NCBI GenBank assembly: GCA_016190895.1
Contig: JACPPR010000053.1
Location: forward strand, 1-41,637
Length of the DNA stretch: 41,637 bases
DNA from: Chloroflexota bacterium
Lineage (GTDB): Bacteria; Chloroflexota; Dehalococcoidia; Dehalococcoidales; UBA2162
Direction of reading: 5' to 3'
How positions within the stretch are numbered: the first letter of the stretch is position 1; every line of letters begins with the position of its first letter. Shown here in pieces: positions 1-6,365 of this stretch. The notes beneath the pieces are model-generated. The model was given only the letters and a program-made list of their open reading frames with translations, was not told the origin of the DNA and made no database searches. A program made the position numbers and the translations under genes.

Positions 1-70
1 CCCTTCACTACGTCCAGGGTCAGTGAAAACTAAGGCGAAGGGTAAAATCGAGGAGAGGGAGTTATAACCA

Positions 71-373
71 GTGGCAAAGAGAAAAGTCAGGGAAACCAAG
101 ACGACGCTGCGGCCGAGGCGACCGAGGTACACACCCAGCCGTAAGGTTTGCGCTTTTTGTGCCGGCAAGGTAGCGTTGATAGATTACAAGGATGTCGAGA
201 GACTGCGCGGCTTCATATCCGACCGGGCCAAGATATCTCCGCGGAGGAGAACCGGCACCTGCGCCAGACACCAGCGCGCCGTGGCAGTAGCCATAAAAAG
301 AGCGCGTCACCTGGCTTTGCTGCCCTATGTGCCGTCTCATATGCACAGAGTGGAGACTGTAGCCGCCGGTTAG
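71..373 (+). CDS. rpsR: 30S ribosomal protein S18
   Basis: Small-subunit ribosomal protein S18, which binds the 16S rRNA platform next to S6. The 100-residue protein has the family core: a CAFC motif near residue 27, then [13 protein letters not shown], then [32 protein letters not shown]. The C-terminal tail after LLPYV is about 15 residues longer than in many homologues. The start is GTG at 71, preceded by a purine-rich AGGAGAGGG about ten bases upstream. The 70 bases before it probably hold the end of an upstream gene (S6 or SSB would be usual), but too little is present to say. It heads the translation-gene cluster continued by rpmH. Confidence 0.96.
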   Translation: MAKRKVRETKTTLRPRRPRYTPSRKVCAFCAGKVALIDYKDVERLRGFISDRAKISPRRRTGTCARHQRAVAVAIKRARHLALLPYVPSHMHRVETVAAG

Positions 374-546
374 TCGCACTACCTTCTCTCTCCCCTTGCG
401 GGAGAGAGCTAGCGTGAGGGGTGAACTATGTCAGATTCACCCTCACCCCCGTATCAAGTACGGGGGCAGGCTTTAATCCTCTCCCGTCAAGGGAGAGGGG
501 GGACTGTGAAGTGACGCGAACTTTTTGTAACTAATAAGGGGTAAGA
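374..546. repeat. Family A hairpin repeat with a mini-palindrome inserted
   Basis: Noncoding space between rpsR and rpmH. It contains a hairpin CTCTCCCCTTGCGGGAGAG (385-403), a GTGAGGGG...CACCCTCACCCC pair, and an outer CCCGTCAAGGGAGAGGG arm ending near 501. The same arrangement occurs at 9379-9651 and 30854-30983. At 447-472 a palindromic module, CCCCGTATCAAGTACGGGGG plus CAGGCT, interrupts the repeat. The copy at 30854 lacks this module. Confidence 0.75.
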
Positions 547-687
547 ATGCCAAAGAGGACTTATCAACCGAAGAAAATCCCGCGCAAACGCGAGCATGGC
601 TTTTTAAAAAGAATGAGCAGCCGGGGTGGGCGGGATGTCTTAAAAGCAAGACGGCTCAAAGGGCGTCTGCGCTTGACCGTGGTCTAG
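547..687 (+). CDS. rpmH: 50S ribosomal protein L34
   Basis: Large-subunit ribosomal protein L34, 46 residues, very basic. It begins [19 protein letters not shown] and continues with [20 protein letters not shown], the canonical L34 pattern. ATG at 547 is preceded by AAGGGGTAAG, a ribosome-binding site in the usual place. It sits upstream of rnpA in the order normal for bacteria (rpmH-rnpA-yidD). Only its small size makes it easy to miss. Confidence 0.97.
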   Translation: MPKRTYQPKKIPRKREHGFLKRMSSRGGRDVLKARRLKGRLRLTVV

Positions 688-698
688 TTAGCTCATAC

Positions 699-731
699 TT
701 GGTGGCGCACAGGCGTCCCCGCCTGTGCGAA
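699..731. repeat. Short palindromic repeat GCACAGGCG..CGCCTGTGC (family D)
   Basis: GGTGGCGCACAGGCGTCCCC followed by GCCTGTGCG forms a hairpin between rpmH and rnpA. A second, inverted copy lies at 4790-4843, where the same unit is interrupted by the CCCCGTATCAAGTACGGGG module. It may act as a terminator or processing site, but no U-tract follows. Confidence 0.6.
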
Positions 732-813
732 CCCGGGACAGCGCAGATTTACACAAGCAGGTACACCAGTTCCTGCAATATAACTCTGTCGCTAAGTCCG
801 GGTGGAGGCAGCA

Positions 814-1200
814 ATGAGGAAGGAAGAGCGTCTTACCAAGCCGCAGCAATATGCCTCCGTTTACCACAAAGGTATCTCACGGGCATCCACTTTACTGGTG
901 CTGAGGGCTTTGCCTAACGGGCTGACCTTGTCCCGGTTCGGCTTCTCTGTCAGCAAACGCGTGGGTGGGGCAGTCATCAGAAACCATATTAAACGTCTGC
1001 TGCGGGAAATTGTCCGCGTTATGCCGGTCAAACCGGGCTGGGACATCGTCTTCATCGTCCGCCCGCCGGCAGCTACCGCCGATTTCGCCACACTCAAAGC
1101 GACTGTCGAAACTTTGCTCGCCCGTAACGGCTTGCTCGAAAGCAAGGCAGAGCCTGAGTCTCTTATGGTCAGTGAAAAGAGGAATCTCGAGACCGTTTAG
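814..1200 (+). CDS. rnpA: Ribonuclease P protein component
   Basis: Protein subunit of RNase P, which helps the catalytic RNA remove 5' leaders from pre-tRNAs. The 128-residue protein has RLTKPQQYASVYHKG at the N-terminus, the central FGFSVSKRVGGAVIRN and the RNHIKRLLREI form of the RNR signature helix, then DIVFIVRP. An in-frame GTG exists at 802, but ATG 814 is preferred because GGAGG at 804-808 sits five bases ahead of it. Position between rpmH and yidD supports the call. The C-terminal extension after about residue 110 is not conserved in the family as I know it. Confidence 0.95.
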   Translation: MRKEERLTKPQQYASVYHKGISRASTLLVLRALPNGLTLSRFGFSVSKRVGGAVIRNHIKRLLREIVRVMPVKPGWDIVFIVRPPAATADFATLKATVETLLARNGLLESKAEPESLMVSEKRNLETV

Positions 1201-1224
1201 GCTTCCCCTTGAAGCACAATTCTC

Positions 1225-1327
1225 CATTCCGTGCTTGACACGGAATCCAGAAAAGCCGCCTCTGCTGTTAGTTTACGATTCTGGATACCGACCCCGTATC
1301 GGGTACGGGGCAGGCGTTTCGTCGGTA
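1225..1327. repeat. Family B dispersed repeat, copy 1
   Basis: CATTCCGTGCTTGACACGG then AATCCAG, a spacer, then CTGGATACCGA and CGTCGGTATG. It matches the copy at 27507-27590 almost arm for arm, and both are followed by GACATTAAAG. In this copy the CCCCGTATCGGGTACGGGG plus CAGGC module (1292-1315) sits between GGATACCGA and CGTCGGTAT, where the 27507 copy has only a few bases. Confidence 0.75.
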
Positions 1328-1379
1328 TGAAGGAATATCGATAAACAGCTGAGACATTAAAGAAGGTTAGCGCCGGATT

Positions 1380-1589
1380 ATGAAAAGCCTTGCATTAGGA
1401 CTAATCAAACTCTACCAGCGAACCATCTCCCAGGCCTTGCCGCCGACCTGCCGCTTTTTGCCGACCTGTTCTCAATACACTTACGAGGCAATCAGCAAGT
1501 ACGGCTTGCTCAAAGGGGGGTGGCTGGGCGCCAAACGCCTCGCCCGCTGCCACCCCTTCCACCCCGGCGGCTATGACCCCGTGCCCTGA
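1380..1589 (+). CDS. yidD: Membrane protein insertion efficiency factor YidD
   Basis: Small membrane-associated protein (69 residues) that assists YidC-dependent insertion of inner-membrane proteins. The family signature [19 protein letters not shown] is complete, followed by [24 protein letters not shown], the usual C-terminal HPGGxDPVP. Two conserved cysteines and the RC-HPF element are present. It follows rnpA at the expected place. Its normal downstream partner yidC is about 6 kb away in this genome, so the cluster has been split by inserted genes. Confidence 0.95.
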   Translation: MKSLALGLIKLYQRTISQALPPTCRFLPTCSQYTYEAISKYGLLKGGWLGAKRLARCHPFHPGGYDPVP

Positions 1590-1845
1590 AGACGGGGTTC
1601 GAGCTAGGTACCGCCCAGTGAACCCCTGCGAACTTTTGCAGAACTCTTTCCAAACAAAAGCGAACTCTGTTATTTAAACCTTTCTTTAATAGCTCCGCTC
1701 CTTATTAAAGGAAAATGGCATTTTGTTTAATGACGGCTACTTTTACCAGCGTACCTGACCTGACTCTCTCGTCATCTGCTGCTTACATCCAATATCTTGC
1801 CAATGTTGTCTAGACAAGTGATGGCAATAGTGATACCATTGAACC
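1590..1845. promoter_or_regulatory. Intergenic region with a 12-bp palindrome upstream of hicA
   Basis: This 256-bp space between yidD and hicA holds a perfect palindrome TTGTCTAGACAA at 1806-1817, about 30 bases before the hicA start. HicB antitoxins usually bind a palindrome in their own promoter, so this is a candidate operator (inference). A TTGCCA at 1797 could be a -35 element but no good -10 follows. GTACCGCCCAG at 1608-1618 recurs at 3678-3688, on the other side of the hicAB/phosphatase block. Confidence 0.4.
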
Positions 1846-2085
1846 ATGAAAGCCATGGAGAAGCTCGTCGAGCAGATGAGGGGAAACCCTAAAGATGTAA
1901 GATTCAGAGACCTATGCAAAGTTTGCGACTATTACTTCGGCAAACCCCGCCAAAAGGGAAGCCATCGAATATACAGGACACCCTGGCAGGGCGACCCGAG
2001 AATAAATATCCAGGATGATAACGGCAAAGCCAAAGCCTACCAGGTGAGGCAAGTATTACAGGCGGTAGAGAAATTAGGAGGTTAG
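1846..2085 (+). CDS. hicA: HicA-like mRNA interferase toxin
   Basis: Probable toxin of a type II HicAB module; HicA proteins are small double-stranded-RNA-binding-fold endonucleases that cleave mRNA. The 79-residue protein has the region expected for the family: RFRDLCKVCDYYFGKPRQ, then KGSHRIYRTPW with the conserved Gly-Ser-His, whose histidine is catalytic in known HicA proteins, then KAKAYQVRQVLQAVEKLG. Starts at 1846 and 1855 (both ATG) are possible; neither has a clear ribosome-binding site. The stop lies two bases before hicB, so the two are translationally coupled. The toxin-first order is the usual one for hicAB. Confidence 0.82.
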   Translation: MKAMEKLVEQMRGNPKDVRFRDLCKVCDYYFGKPRQKGSHRIYRTPWQGDPRINIQDDNGKAKAYQVRQVLQAVEKLGG

Positions 2086-2087
2086 GG

Positions 2088-2405
2088 ATGGACAAGTATA
2101 CATATCGGGTTACATGGTCGGAAGAAGACGGTCAATATGTTGGATTGTGTGCTGAGTTTCCCAGCCTCAGCTGGCTGGCGGATACTCAGGAAGCAGCTCT
2201 AGCCGGCATCAGGGATATGGTCAAGCAGGTTATCCAGGACATGAAATCAACTGGAGAGCCTATACCACAGCCCCTGGCAACCAGAAGTTATTCTGGCAAA
2301 TTTACGGTCCGTGTCCCGCCAGATGTGCATAGGAAACTCCAGATACAGGCCGCAGAATCCAACGTCAGCTTCAACCGCCTTATCAGTTCCAAGCTGTCCC
2401 AATAA
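2088..2405 (+). CDS. hicB: HicB-like antitoxin
   Basis: Probable antitoxin partner of HicA, 105 residues. The N-terminal half (YTYRVTWSEEDGQYVGLCAE, then FPSLSWLADTQEAALAGI) is the partly degraded RNase H-like fold typical of HicB. The C-terminal part (SGKFTVRVPPDVHRKLQIQA, then ESNVSFNRLISSKL) is a ribbon-helix-helix/HicB-type DNA-binding domain. Its ribosome-binding site AGGAGG lies inside the end of hicA. By family knowledge it neutralises HicA and represses the operon. The pair lies in the block inserted between yidD and yidC. Confidence 0.85.
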   Translation: MDKYTYRVTWSEEDGQYVGLCAEFPSLSWLADTQEAALAGIRDMVKQVIQDMKSTGEPIPQPLATRSYSGKFTVRVPPDVHRKLQIQAAESNVSFNRLISSKLSQ

Positions 2406-2660
2406 AAAGCCCTGGTAGTTATCCCGGTGCTCTCACACGTAATGCATCGGGGATTGCTATAGACGGAGTTGGTATGGCTACGACTGGAGAAATTAAGGAA
2501 CTGACAACGGTGGATGCCTGGCTTGGCGCATAGAACTGCGCCGGATTTAGACTTCGGTTCAGGAAGAGATTTTGGTCAAAAATGGAATAAAATCTGATAG
2601 CCCCACAAGGAGAAGTTCGAAATGTCAAAATGAGCTGTTCATAACAAATGGGTCTGTAAA
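2406..2660. other. Intergenic region with a dead-end start codon
   Basis: No gene is recognisable in this 255-bp space. Near its end a good ribosome-binding site (AAGGAGA, 2607-2613) precedes ATG at 2622 with normal spacing, but that frame hits TGA after three codons (2631-2633). The frame is the same as that of the gene starting at 2661, so the true start of that gene may once have been 2622. Confidence 0.5.
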
Positions 2661-3119
2661 ATGGGGATAGCACCACAAATCGCTGACTATATGCAAAGAG
2701 CAATTGACAGCAGCGGGCCTGCGGACAAGAAAATCATAATGCCGGAGGACTTCGCGAAACACTGTCAGGAGCCTAAGGTTATCTGGGCCGGACACAAGAA
2801 CTTGTCGATAGCCGATCTTACTCCCACCATGCACGATAGAGCTCGGAACAAGGCCATACAGACCGAAGACCTGAAGTTTCTCTTGTCAAAAGGGAATGAC
2901 TTCGTTAAGGCCTATTATATGCACTTCATTCTGGATTACTTGAACCATCCTACTATTCGTGAATTCATGAAGCAGGGAGATTCCATATCAGATTGCGTTG
3001 ATAAGTACGTAAAGAACAAGGTCGTTACTTTCCCAGGAACCAACCAAAGCCTGTCGGCGGTGGTTGAATTCTTGAAAGCCAACTCTGAGGAACTGCAGGC
3101 TGAATACAATCTGAAGTGA
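2661..3119 (+). CDS. Conserved hypothetical protein, upstream of phosphatase
   Basis: I do not recognise this 152-residue soluble protein. It has no signal peptide, membrane segment or obvious metal motif. It is mixed alpha-helical with charged stretches such as MHDRARNKAIQTEDLKFLLS and ends in a helix EFLKANSEELQAEYNLK. It lies 24 bases before the phosphatase gene on the same strand, so the two are probably one operon and may work together. The ATG at 2661 lacks a clear ribosome-binding site; a better site serves an in-frame ATG at 2622, which is separated from this frame by a TGA at 2631. The gene could therefore be a 5'-truncated form. Confidence 0.6.
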   Translation: MGIAPQIADYMQRAIDSSGPADKKIIMPEDFAKHCQEPKVIWAGHKNLSIADLTPTMHDRARNKAIQTEDLKFLLSKGNDFVKAYYMHFILDYLNHPTIREFMKQGDSISDCVDKYVKNKVVTFPGTNQSLSAVVEFLKANSEELQAEYNLK

Positions 3120-3143
3120 CTTTATCATAGCTGAGGTAGCGAA

Positions 3144-3599
3144 TTGGACGAACAAAATCCTCGAAAGAAAATCCTGCTCGTGTGTGGCGGGAACACCTGC
3201 CGTTCGCCAATGGCCAAAGTTATCTTCGAACAGAAACTCGAAGCAATAGGCAAACTGGACGAGTTTGAAACTGACTCTGCGGCATACGACGGCCCGACAT
3301 ACCAGAATGCTACTAAGGAAGCCAGGCAAGCCATGATAGCATTGTATGGGAAAGACCTGCTCGCTTCACATCAGGCGAAGAAGCTCACAGCTGACTTGAT
3401 GCAACAGGCTGACCTGATACTGGTCATGTCGGATAGGATGAAAAAGGGATTGCCAGCAGAAAAGACATACACTCTCAAGGAATATGCCGGAGAGACAGGG
3501 AGCATTGCCGACCCCTTTGGTGGTGACGTAGCCACTTATCTCAAAACGGCGAAGGAGATTTCAAACGCGGCAGACAAGATGATCCCAAAGCTCAAATAG
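3144..3599 (+). CDS. Low-molecular-weight protein tyrosine phosphatase / arsenate reductase-type protein
   Basis: Member of the low-molecular-weight phosphatase fold, shared by Tyr phosphatases and thioredoxin-linked arsenate reductases. The P-loop VCGGNTCRSPMAK has the catalytic Cys14 and Arg20 in C-X5-R spacing. The general-acid loop IADPFGGD near residue 125 supplies the conserved Asp-Pro. Length (151 residues) is normal. The sequence alone does not separate a phosphatase from an arsenate reductase; no arsenic genes are nearby, so a phosphatase role is slightly favoured. The start is TTG at 3144 with GAGGT upstream. It follows an unknown 152-residue gene in the same operon. Confidence 0.85.
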   Translation: MDEQNPRKKILLVCGGNTCRSPMAKVIFEQKLEAIGKLDEFETDSAAYDGPTYQNATKEARQAMIALYGKDLLASHQAKKLTADLMQQADLILVMSDRMKKGLPAEKTYTLKEYAGETGSIADPFGGDVATYLKTAKEISNAADKMIPKLK

Positions 3600-3716
3600 A
3601 TGAAAAGATGAAGGATCCAGAAGCCAAGTCAGCGGTCATATGTCGAAAGCTAACTCAAACGCCCTAGTTCTAGTCAAGTACCGCCCAGACAGTTTTCAGC
3701 CCGTCTAGGTGACATT

Positions 3717-4277
3717 TCACTTTCGGGGGCGCGCCCCCTTCCCCTCCCCCGCCCGTTCCTGTTCCTCATAGGTCTTCTGGACGAAGCCGGCCAGGGTTGT
3801 TTCCACCTGGCTAATCAAGTTTTCCGCTTCTCGCTGGGCTGGCACCTGCCAGAAATCGCGCTTCTTGACATCTGCAAACCAGCGTTTGATTTTCTCAAGG
3901 TCGCCTTCCAGTTCTTCGATTTCCTGGAAGTTGAACTCCTTCATATGGGTCTCTCTTTCGATATGCTTCAAAGCCTTGTGGCATTCCCCGATTATGCCGG
4001 AATACTCCCGTTCCCTTTCCTCTCTGAACCGGCCTATGTTGCGTTGTTCCTGAGCCTCGCTGAAGTGGGTGAGAGTATATAGGTTGGCGGTGCCCTCTAG
4101 CTCCTCGACGCTACGCATAATACCGGTAATAGCGTCGATTAGCGGCTCAGTTTTGGGCAGCAGCCAGCCGGTGCCCTCTACGGAGAGAGCGCCTACCTTC
4201 TTTAGCTGGCGCCAGATGAACACGCGCTTCCGGGAAGGTTCAGGAGGCAGCCAGTAGGTAAACAGTAACCACTCCAT
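3717..4277 (-). CDS. ChrB N-terminal domain-like protein
   Basis: 186-residue protein resembling the N-terminal domain of chromate-resistance regulator ChrB: MEWLLFTYWLPPEPSRKRV then FIWRQLKKVGALSVEGTGW and LLPKTEPLIDAITGIMRSVEE, followed by a long charged helical region (about residues 80-180) likely to form coiled coil. In chr operons ChrB senses chromate; no ChrA transporter is seen here, so the role may differ. The frame runs upstream to 4364, but ATG 4277 is chosen because AAGGGG lies just ahead of it and the ChrB-type similarity begins there. It is transcribed divergently from the gene at 4355. Confidence 0.7.
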   Translation of the reverse strand: MEWLLFTYWLPPEPSRKRVFIWRQLKKVGALSVEGTGWLLPKTEPLIDAITGIMRSVEELEGTANLYTLTHFSEAQEQRNIGRFREEREREYSGIIGECHKALKHIERETHMKEFNFQEIEELEGDLEKIKRWFADVKKRDFWQVPAQREAENLISQVETTLAGFVQKTYEEQERAGEGKGARPRK

Positions 4278-4354
4278 AATTACCCCTTGACAAGTATTAT
4301 AGCAGAATGTAACATCTGAGTTATAGGTAACAGTTGTTACAAAGATAATTATCG
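4278..4354. promoter_or_regulatory. Divergent promoter with GTAAC inverted repeat
   Basis: The 77-bp space between the ChrB-like gene and the Cys-containing gene has a TATAAT-type -10 for the leftward gene (4296-4301 on the complement) without a good -35. An inverted repeat GTAAC-AGTT-GTTAC (4327-4340) and another GTAACA at about 4310-4315 lie just upstream. The weak -35 with repeats suggests an activated or repressed promoter; the regulator is not known. Confidence 0.5.
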
Positions 4355-4762
4355 ATGAACGCAACGAATAAACAGGCTTCCTGCGGCACCTGCACTTTGA
4401 AGCTGGTCAGCATTGCTTACAAGCGCGTTCCCTGCTTCCGGCTGGTGCGTGAGCCGATGCTGGCGGGAATGCGCTACTTCGTGGCTATTCACCATATCAA
4501 TGTCAACGACCAGCAATTCCCGGTAGCAGCCTGTCACGGCTGTGTCCGCTTCTATAAGGCTGCCCTGGTGGGGAAATCAGCTTCTTTCCGTTGGCTTCAT
4601 CGCCGGATGAACCGGCTGTTCGATTATTTTCTGGAAGGGAAAATCGTCACGCCGGAGGAATTGAGCCAGGCGAAGGCCTATGCCCGGGCAGCCACTAAAG
4701 GGACTCTGAGCCAGGAAGAAATCGATGACTGGATGAAAGGCATGAAGAGAATCGGACTCTAG
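4355..4762 (+). CDS. Hypothetical protein with CxxC motifs
   Basis: 135-residue protein I cannot assign. It has CGTC near residue 10 and CHGC near residue 60, a possible split metal site, followed by a helical C-terminal half ending EEIDDWMKGMKRIGL. There is no signal peptide or membrane segment. The ATG at 4355 has no recognisable ribosome-binding site, but an AT-rich ATAATTAT stretch lies a few bases upstream, so the mRNA could be leaderless. Its divergent pairing with the ChrB-like gene across a 77-bp shared promoter suggests common regulation and perhaps metal or redox sensing (inference). Confidence 0.6.
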   Translation: MNATNKQASCGTCTLKLVSIAYKRVPCFRLVREPMLAGMRYFVAIHHINVNDQQFPVAACHGCVRFYKAALVGKSASFRWLHRRMNRLFDYFLEGKIVTPEELSQAKAYARAATKGTLSQEEIDDWMKGMKRIGL

Positions 4763-4789
4763 TAGCCTATACTTGTTATGTTCCGGCAT

Positions 4790-4843
4790 AGCACAGGCGG
4801 GGACGCCCCGTATCAAGTACGGGGCAGGCTCTGTGCCACCAAA
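4790..4843. repeat. Family D repeat interrupted by the mini-palindrome
   Basis: Inverted relative to the copy at 699-731. Read on the complement it is GGTGGCACAG, then an inserted CCTGCCCCGTACTTGATACG block, then GCGTCCCCGCCTGTGCT. Removing the insert restores the 699 copy with a few mismatches. Confidence 0.7.
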
Positions 4844-4891
4844 AGAATAGGCGCTATGTAATACCAGGTGTGGACTGACAAGATAGTCACA

Positions 4892-4929
4892 AATATGGGG
4901 AGAGGCACTCGGGTGGCTCTCCCCATATT
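4892..4929. terminator. Bidirectional hairpin terminator
   Basis: Perfect 13-bp stem AATATGGGGAGAG / CTCTCCCCATATT with a 12-base loop that can itself pair (CAC..GTG). It lies between the convergent ends of the gene at 4355 and the lipoprotein gene at 4976, where a shared terminator is expected. No strong T-tract follows on either strand. Confidence 0.65.
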
Positions 4930-4975
4930 AATGTTGCCCGGAGATCTCGGTTTCAGCCGGTCTTCCTAATAATTC

Positions 4976-5965
4976 CTAATAATTATAGTCGACTCCACCA
5001 CCCGGCGGAGGTGTGGTAGGCGGTGGGGTGGTGGGCTGCTGGGTGGTGGTCGCAGTTATTGTAATTGTTACTTTTGCCGTTACGGGCGGCTCGAGCGGGG
5101 TATGATTGTTATTGACCAGTTGTACCCCGAAGGTGTGCGTGCCGGCGCTGAGATTATCCCAGACTATAGAAGTCCCGGGGTCGGCCTTATAGGTGCCCGG
5201 AGCGGTTACTGCCCCCTTGCCCGGGGTAGTCGGAATTTCCACATCCAGGTAGTAGTGTAAGTGTCCCTGTCCGGCGACGTTCGTCTGACCGGGCGGTACC
5301 AGCTGGAGGTTGCCCACGTTTACCGACACAGTGACGCTGCCCGGAGGTAACGAGGCATTGGCCGCCGGTGAGGTGATGGTTAGCGTTGGCGCCGGTGCCG
5401 GTGCCGGTGCAGGTGACGGCGTCGTGGTAGGCGTGCTCGGTGCGGTTACCGTAACCGTTACTTTTGCCGTTACGGGCGGCTCGAGCGGGGTATGATTGTT
5501 ATTGACCAGTTGTACCCCGAAGGTGTGCGTGCCGGGCGTGAGGTTATCCCAGGTCATTGTGGTGCCCGGGTCGACCTTATACGTACCCGGAGCGGTTACT
5601 GCTGCCTTGCCAGGGGTGGTCGGAATTTCCACATCCTTATAGTAATGCAGGTGTCCCTGTCCGGCGACGTTCGTTTGACCGGGCGGTGCCAGCCGGAAGT
5701 TGCCCACGTTCACTGACACCGTGACGCTGCCCGGAGCTAACGAGGCGTTGACCACTGGTGAGTTGATGGTTAGCGTTGGCGCCGGCGCCGGTGCTGGTGA
5801 CGGTGGTGGGGTCGTTACGGGAGGTTGGGTGGCCGGTGGGGCGGTGGGGCTGGGTGCGGCAGGCGGCGCACACGCTCCTATCAAGAGCAGAGCCACCACA
5901 AGGGAGGTCAGGGCTATCGCGCAAATATTTCTTCGACTTAATATCATTCGCTTCATACTCTTCAT
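4976..5965 (-). CDS. Lipoprotein with two tandem GQGHLHYY-type domains
   Basis: 329-residue secreted lipoprotein. The signal peptide ends in the lipobox LLIGAC (about residue 31), followed by a Pro/Thr/Ala linker. Two near-identical domains of 130 residues follow (390-bp DNA period, e.g. 5071-5144 against 5461-5535), each with SLxPGSVTVSVNVGN, NVAGQGHLHYYxDVEIPTTP and GTHTFGVQLVNNNHTPLEPP. The conserved histidines could bind metal, but this is inference; the fold is probably a beta-sandwich. A Pro-rich C-terminus ends GGGVDYNY. ATG 5965 is chosen because GGAGGGA lies eight bases upstream; the reading frame extends to 5992 without a better site. Confidence 0.8.
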   Translation of the reverse strand: MKSMKRMILSRRNICAIALTSLVVALLLIGACAPPAAPSPTAPPATQPPVTTPPPSPAPAPAPTLTINSPVVNASLAPGSVTVSVNVGNFRLAPPGQTNVAGQGHLHYYKDVEIPTTPGKAAVTAPGTYKVDPGTTMTWDNLTPGTHTFGVQLVNNNHTPLEPPVTAKVTVTVTAPSTPTTTPSPAPAPAPAPTLTITSPAANASLPPGSVTVSVNVGNLQLVPPGQTNVAGQGHLHYYLDVEIPTTPGKGAVTAPGTYKADPGTSIVWDNLSAGTHTFGVQLVNNNHTPLEPPVTAKVTITITATTTQQPTTPPPTTPPPGGGVDYNY

Positions 5966-6027
5966 ACTATTGCTCCCTCCTGTTGATAACATTACTTACC
6001 CTGCCAGACTAACAGGCTGGCTGATTA

Positions 6028-6057
6028 ATATTAAGAGCATATCAAACACAGTGTCAA
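6028..6057 (-). promoter_or_regulatory. Sigma70-type promoter for the tandem-domain lipoprotein
   Basis: On the complement, TTGACA (6052-6057) is followed by an 18-base spacer and TAATAT (6028-6033). Transcription would start near 6021, giving a leader of about 55 bases to the start at 5965. Confidence 0.65.
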
Positions 6058-6122
6058 GAAGTTATAACATTGGCAAGCGATTGGTTACAAAATTGTTACA
6101 TTTCTCTTCCTGGCTCAAATAA

Positions 6123-6365
6123 CATGGGAAGATACCCTGTTCCGGCTATGGCTACCGCCCGCCCTTTAATATGCACCGCGGGGTTGCCGAACAGTTGGTA
6201 AGATGCTATACTCTTACGGCAAGGATTCTAAGGGCCTGTCCTGAGGGAAGTCGAAGGAATGTAAAACAAACTCGCCTCTTTGTGGGGCTTGTTCGGCGCA
6301 CCGGTAGACAGTTAATCGATTAGTAATCTCATTTCCCATTTGAATTAATGTTTCCTGGTTGAATA
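6123..6365. other. Intergenic region with a GTCCTGAGGGAAGTCGAAGG repeat
   Basis: No gene seen. It contains CCTGTCCTGAGGGAAGTCGA then AGGAATG (6236-6261), related to CCTGTCCTGAGCGAAACCGA at 28535-28556 and to a repeat common in many bacterial genomes. The PQQ-type lipoprotein promoter should lie downstream of it, but no clear -35/-10 pair is visible. Confidence 0.45.

Noticed and set aside
374-546. Hairpin repeats as a CRISPR array
   Set aside because: The units are not evenly spaced direct repeats with unique spacers, and there are no cas genes in the window.
2622-2633. TGA at the fourth codon as selenocysteine
   Set aside because: No stable hairpin with the bacterial SECIS loop is seen after the TGA, and the position so near the start makes this unlikely.
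3144-3599. Part of an arsenic resistance operon
   Set aside because: No arsR, arsB, arsA or Acr3-like gene is nearby; the fold alone does not show arsenate reduction.
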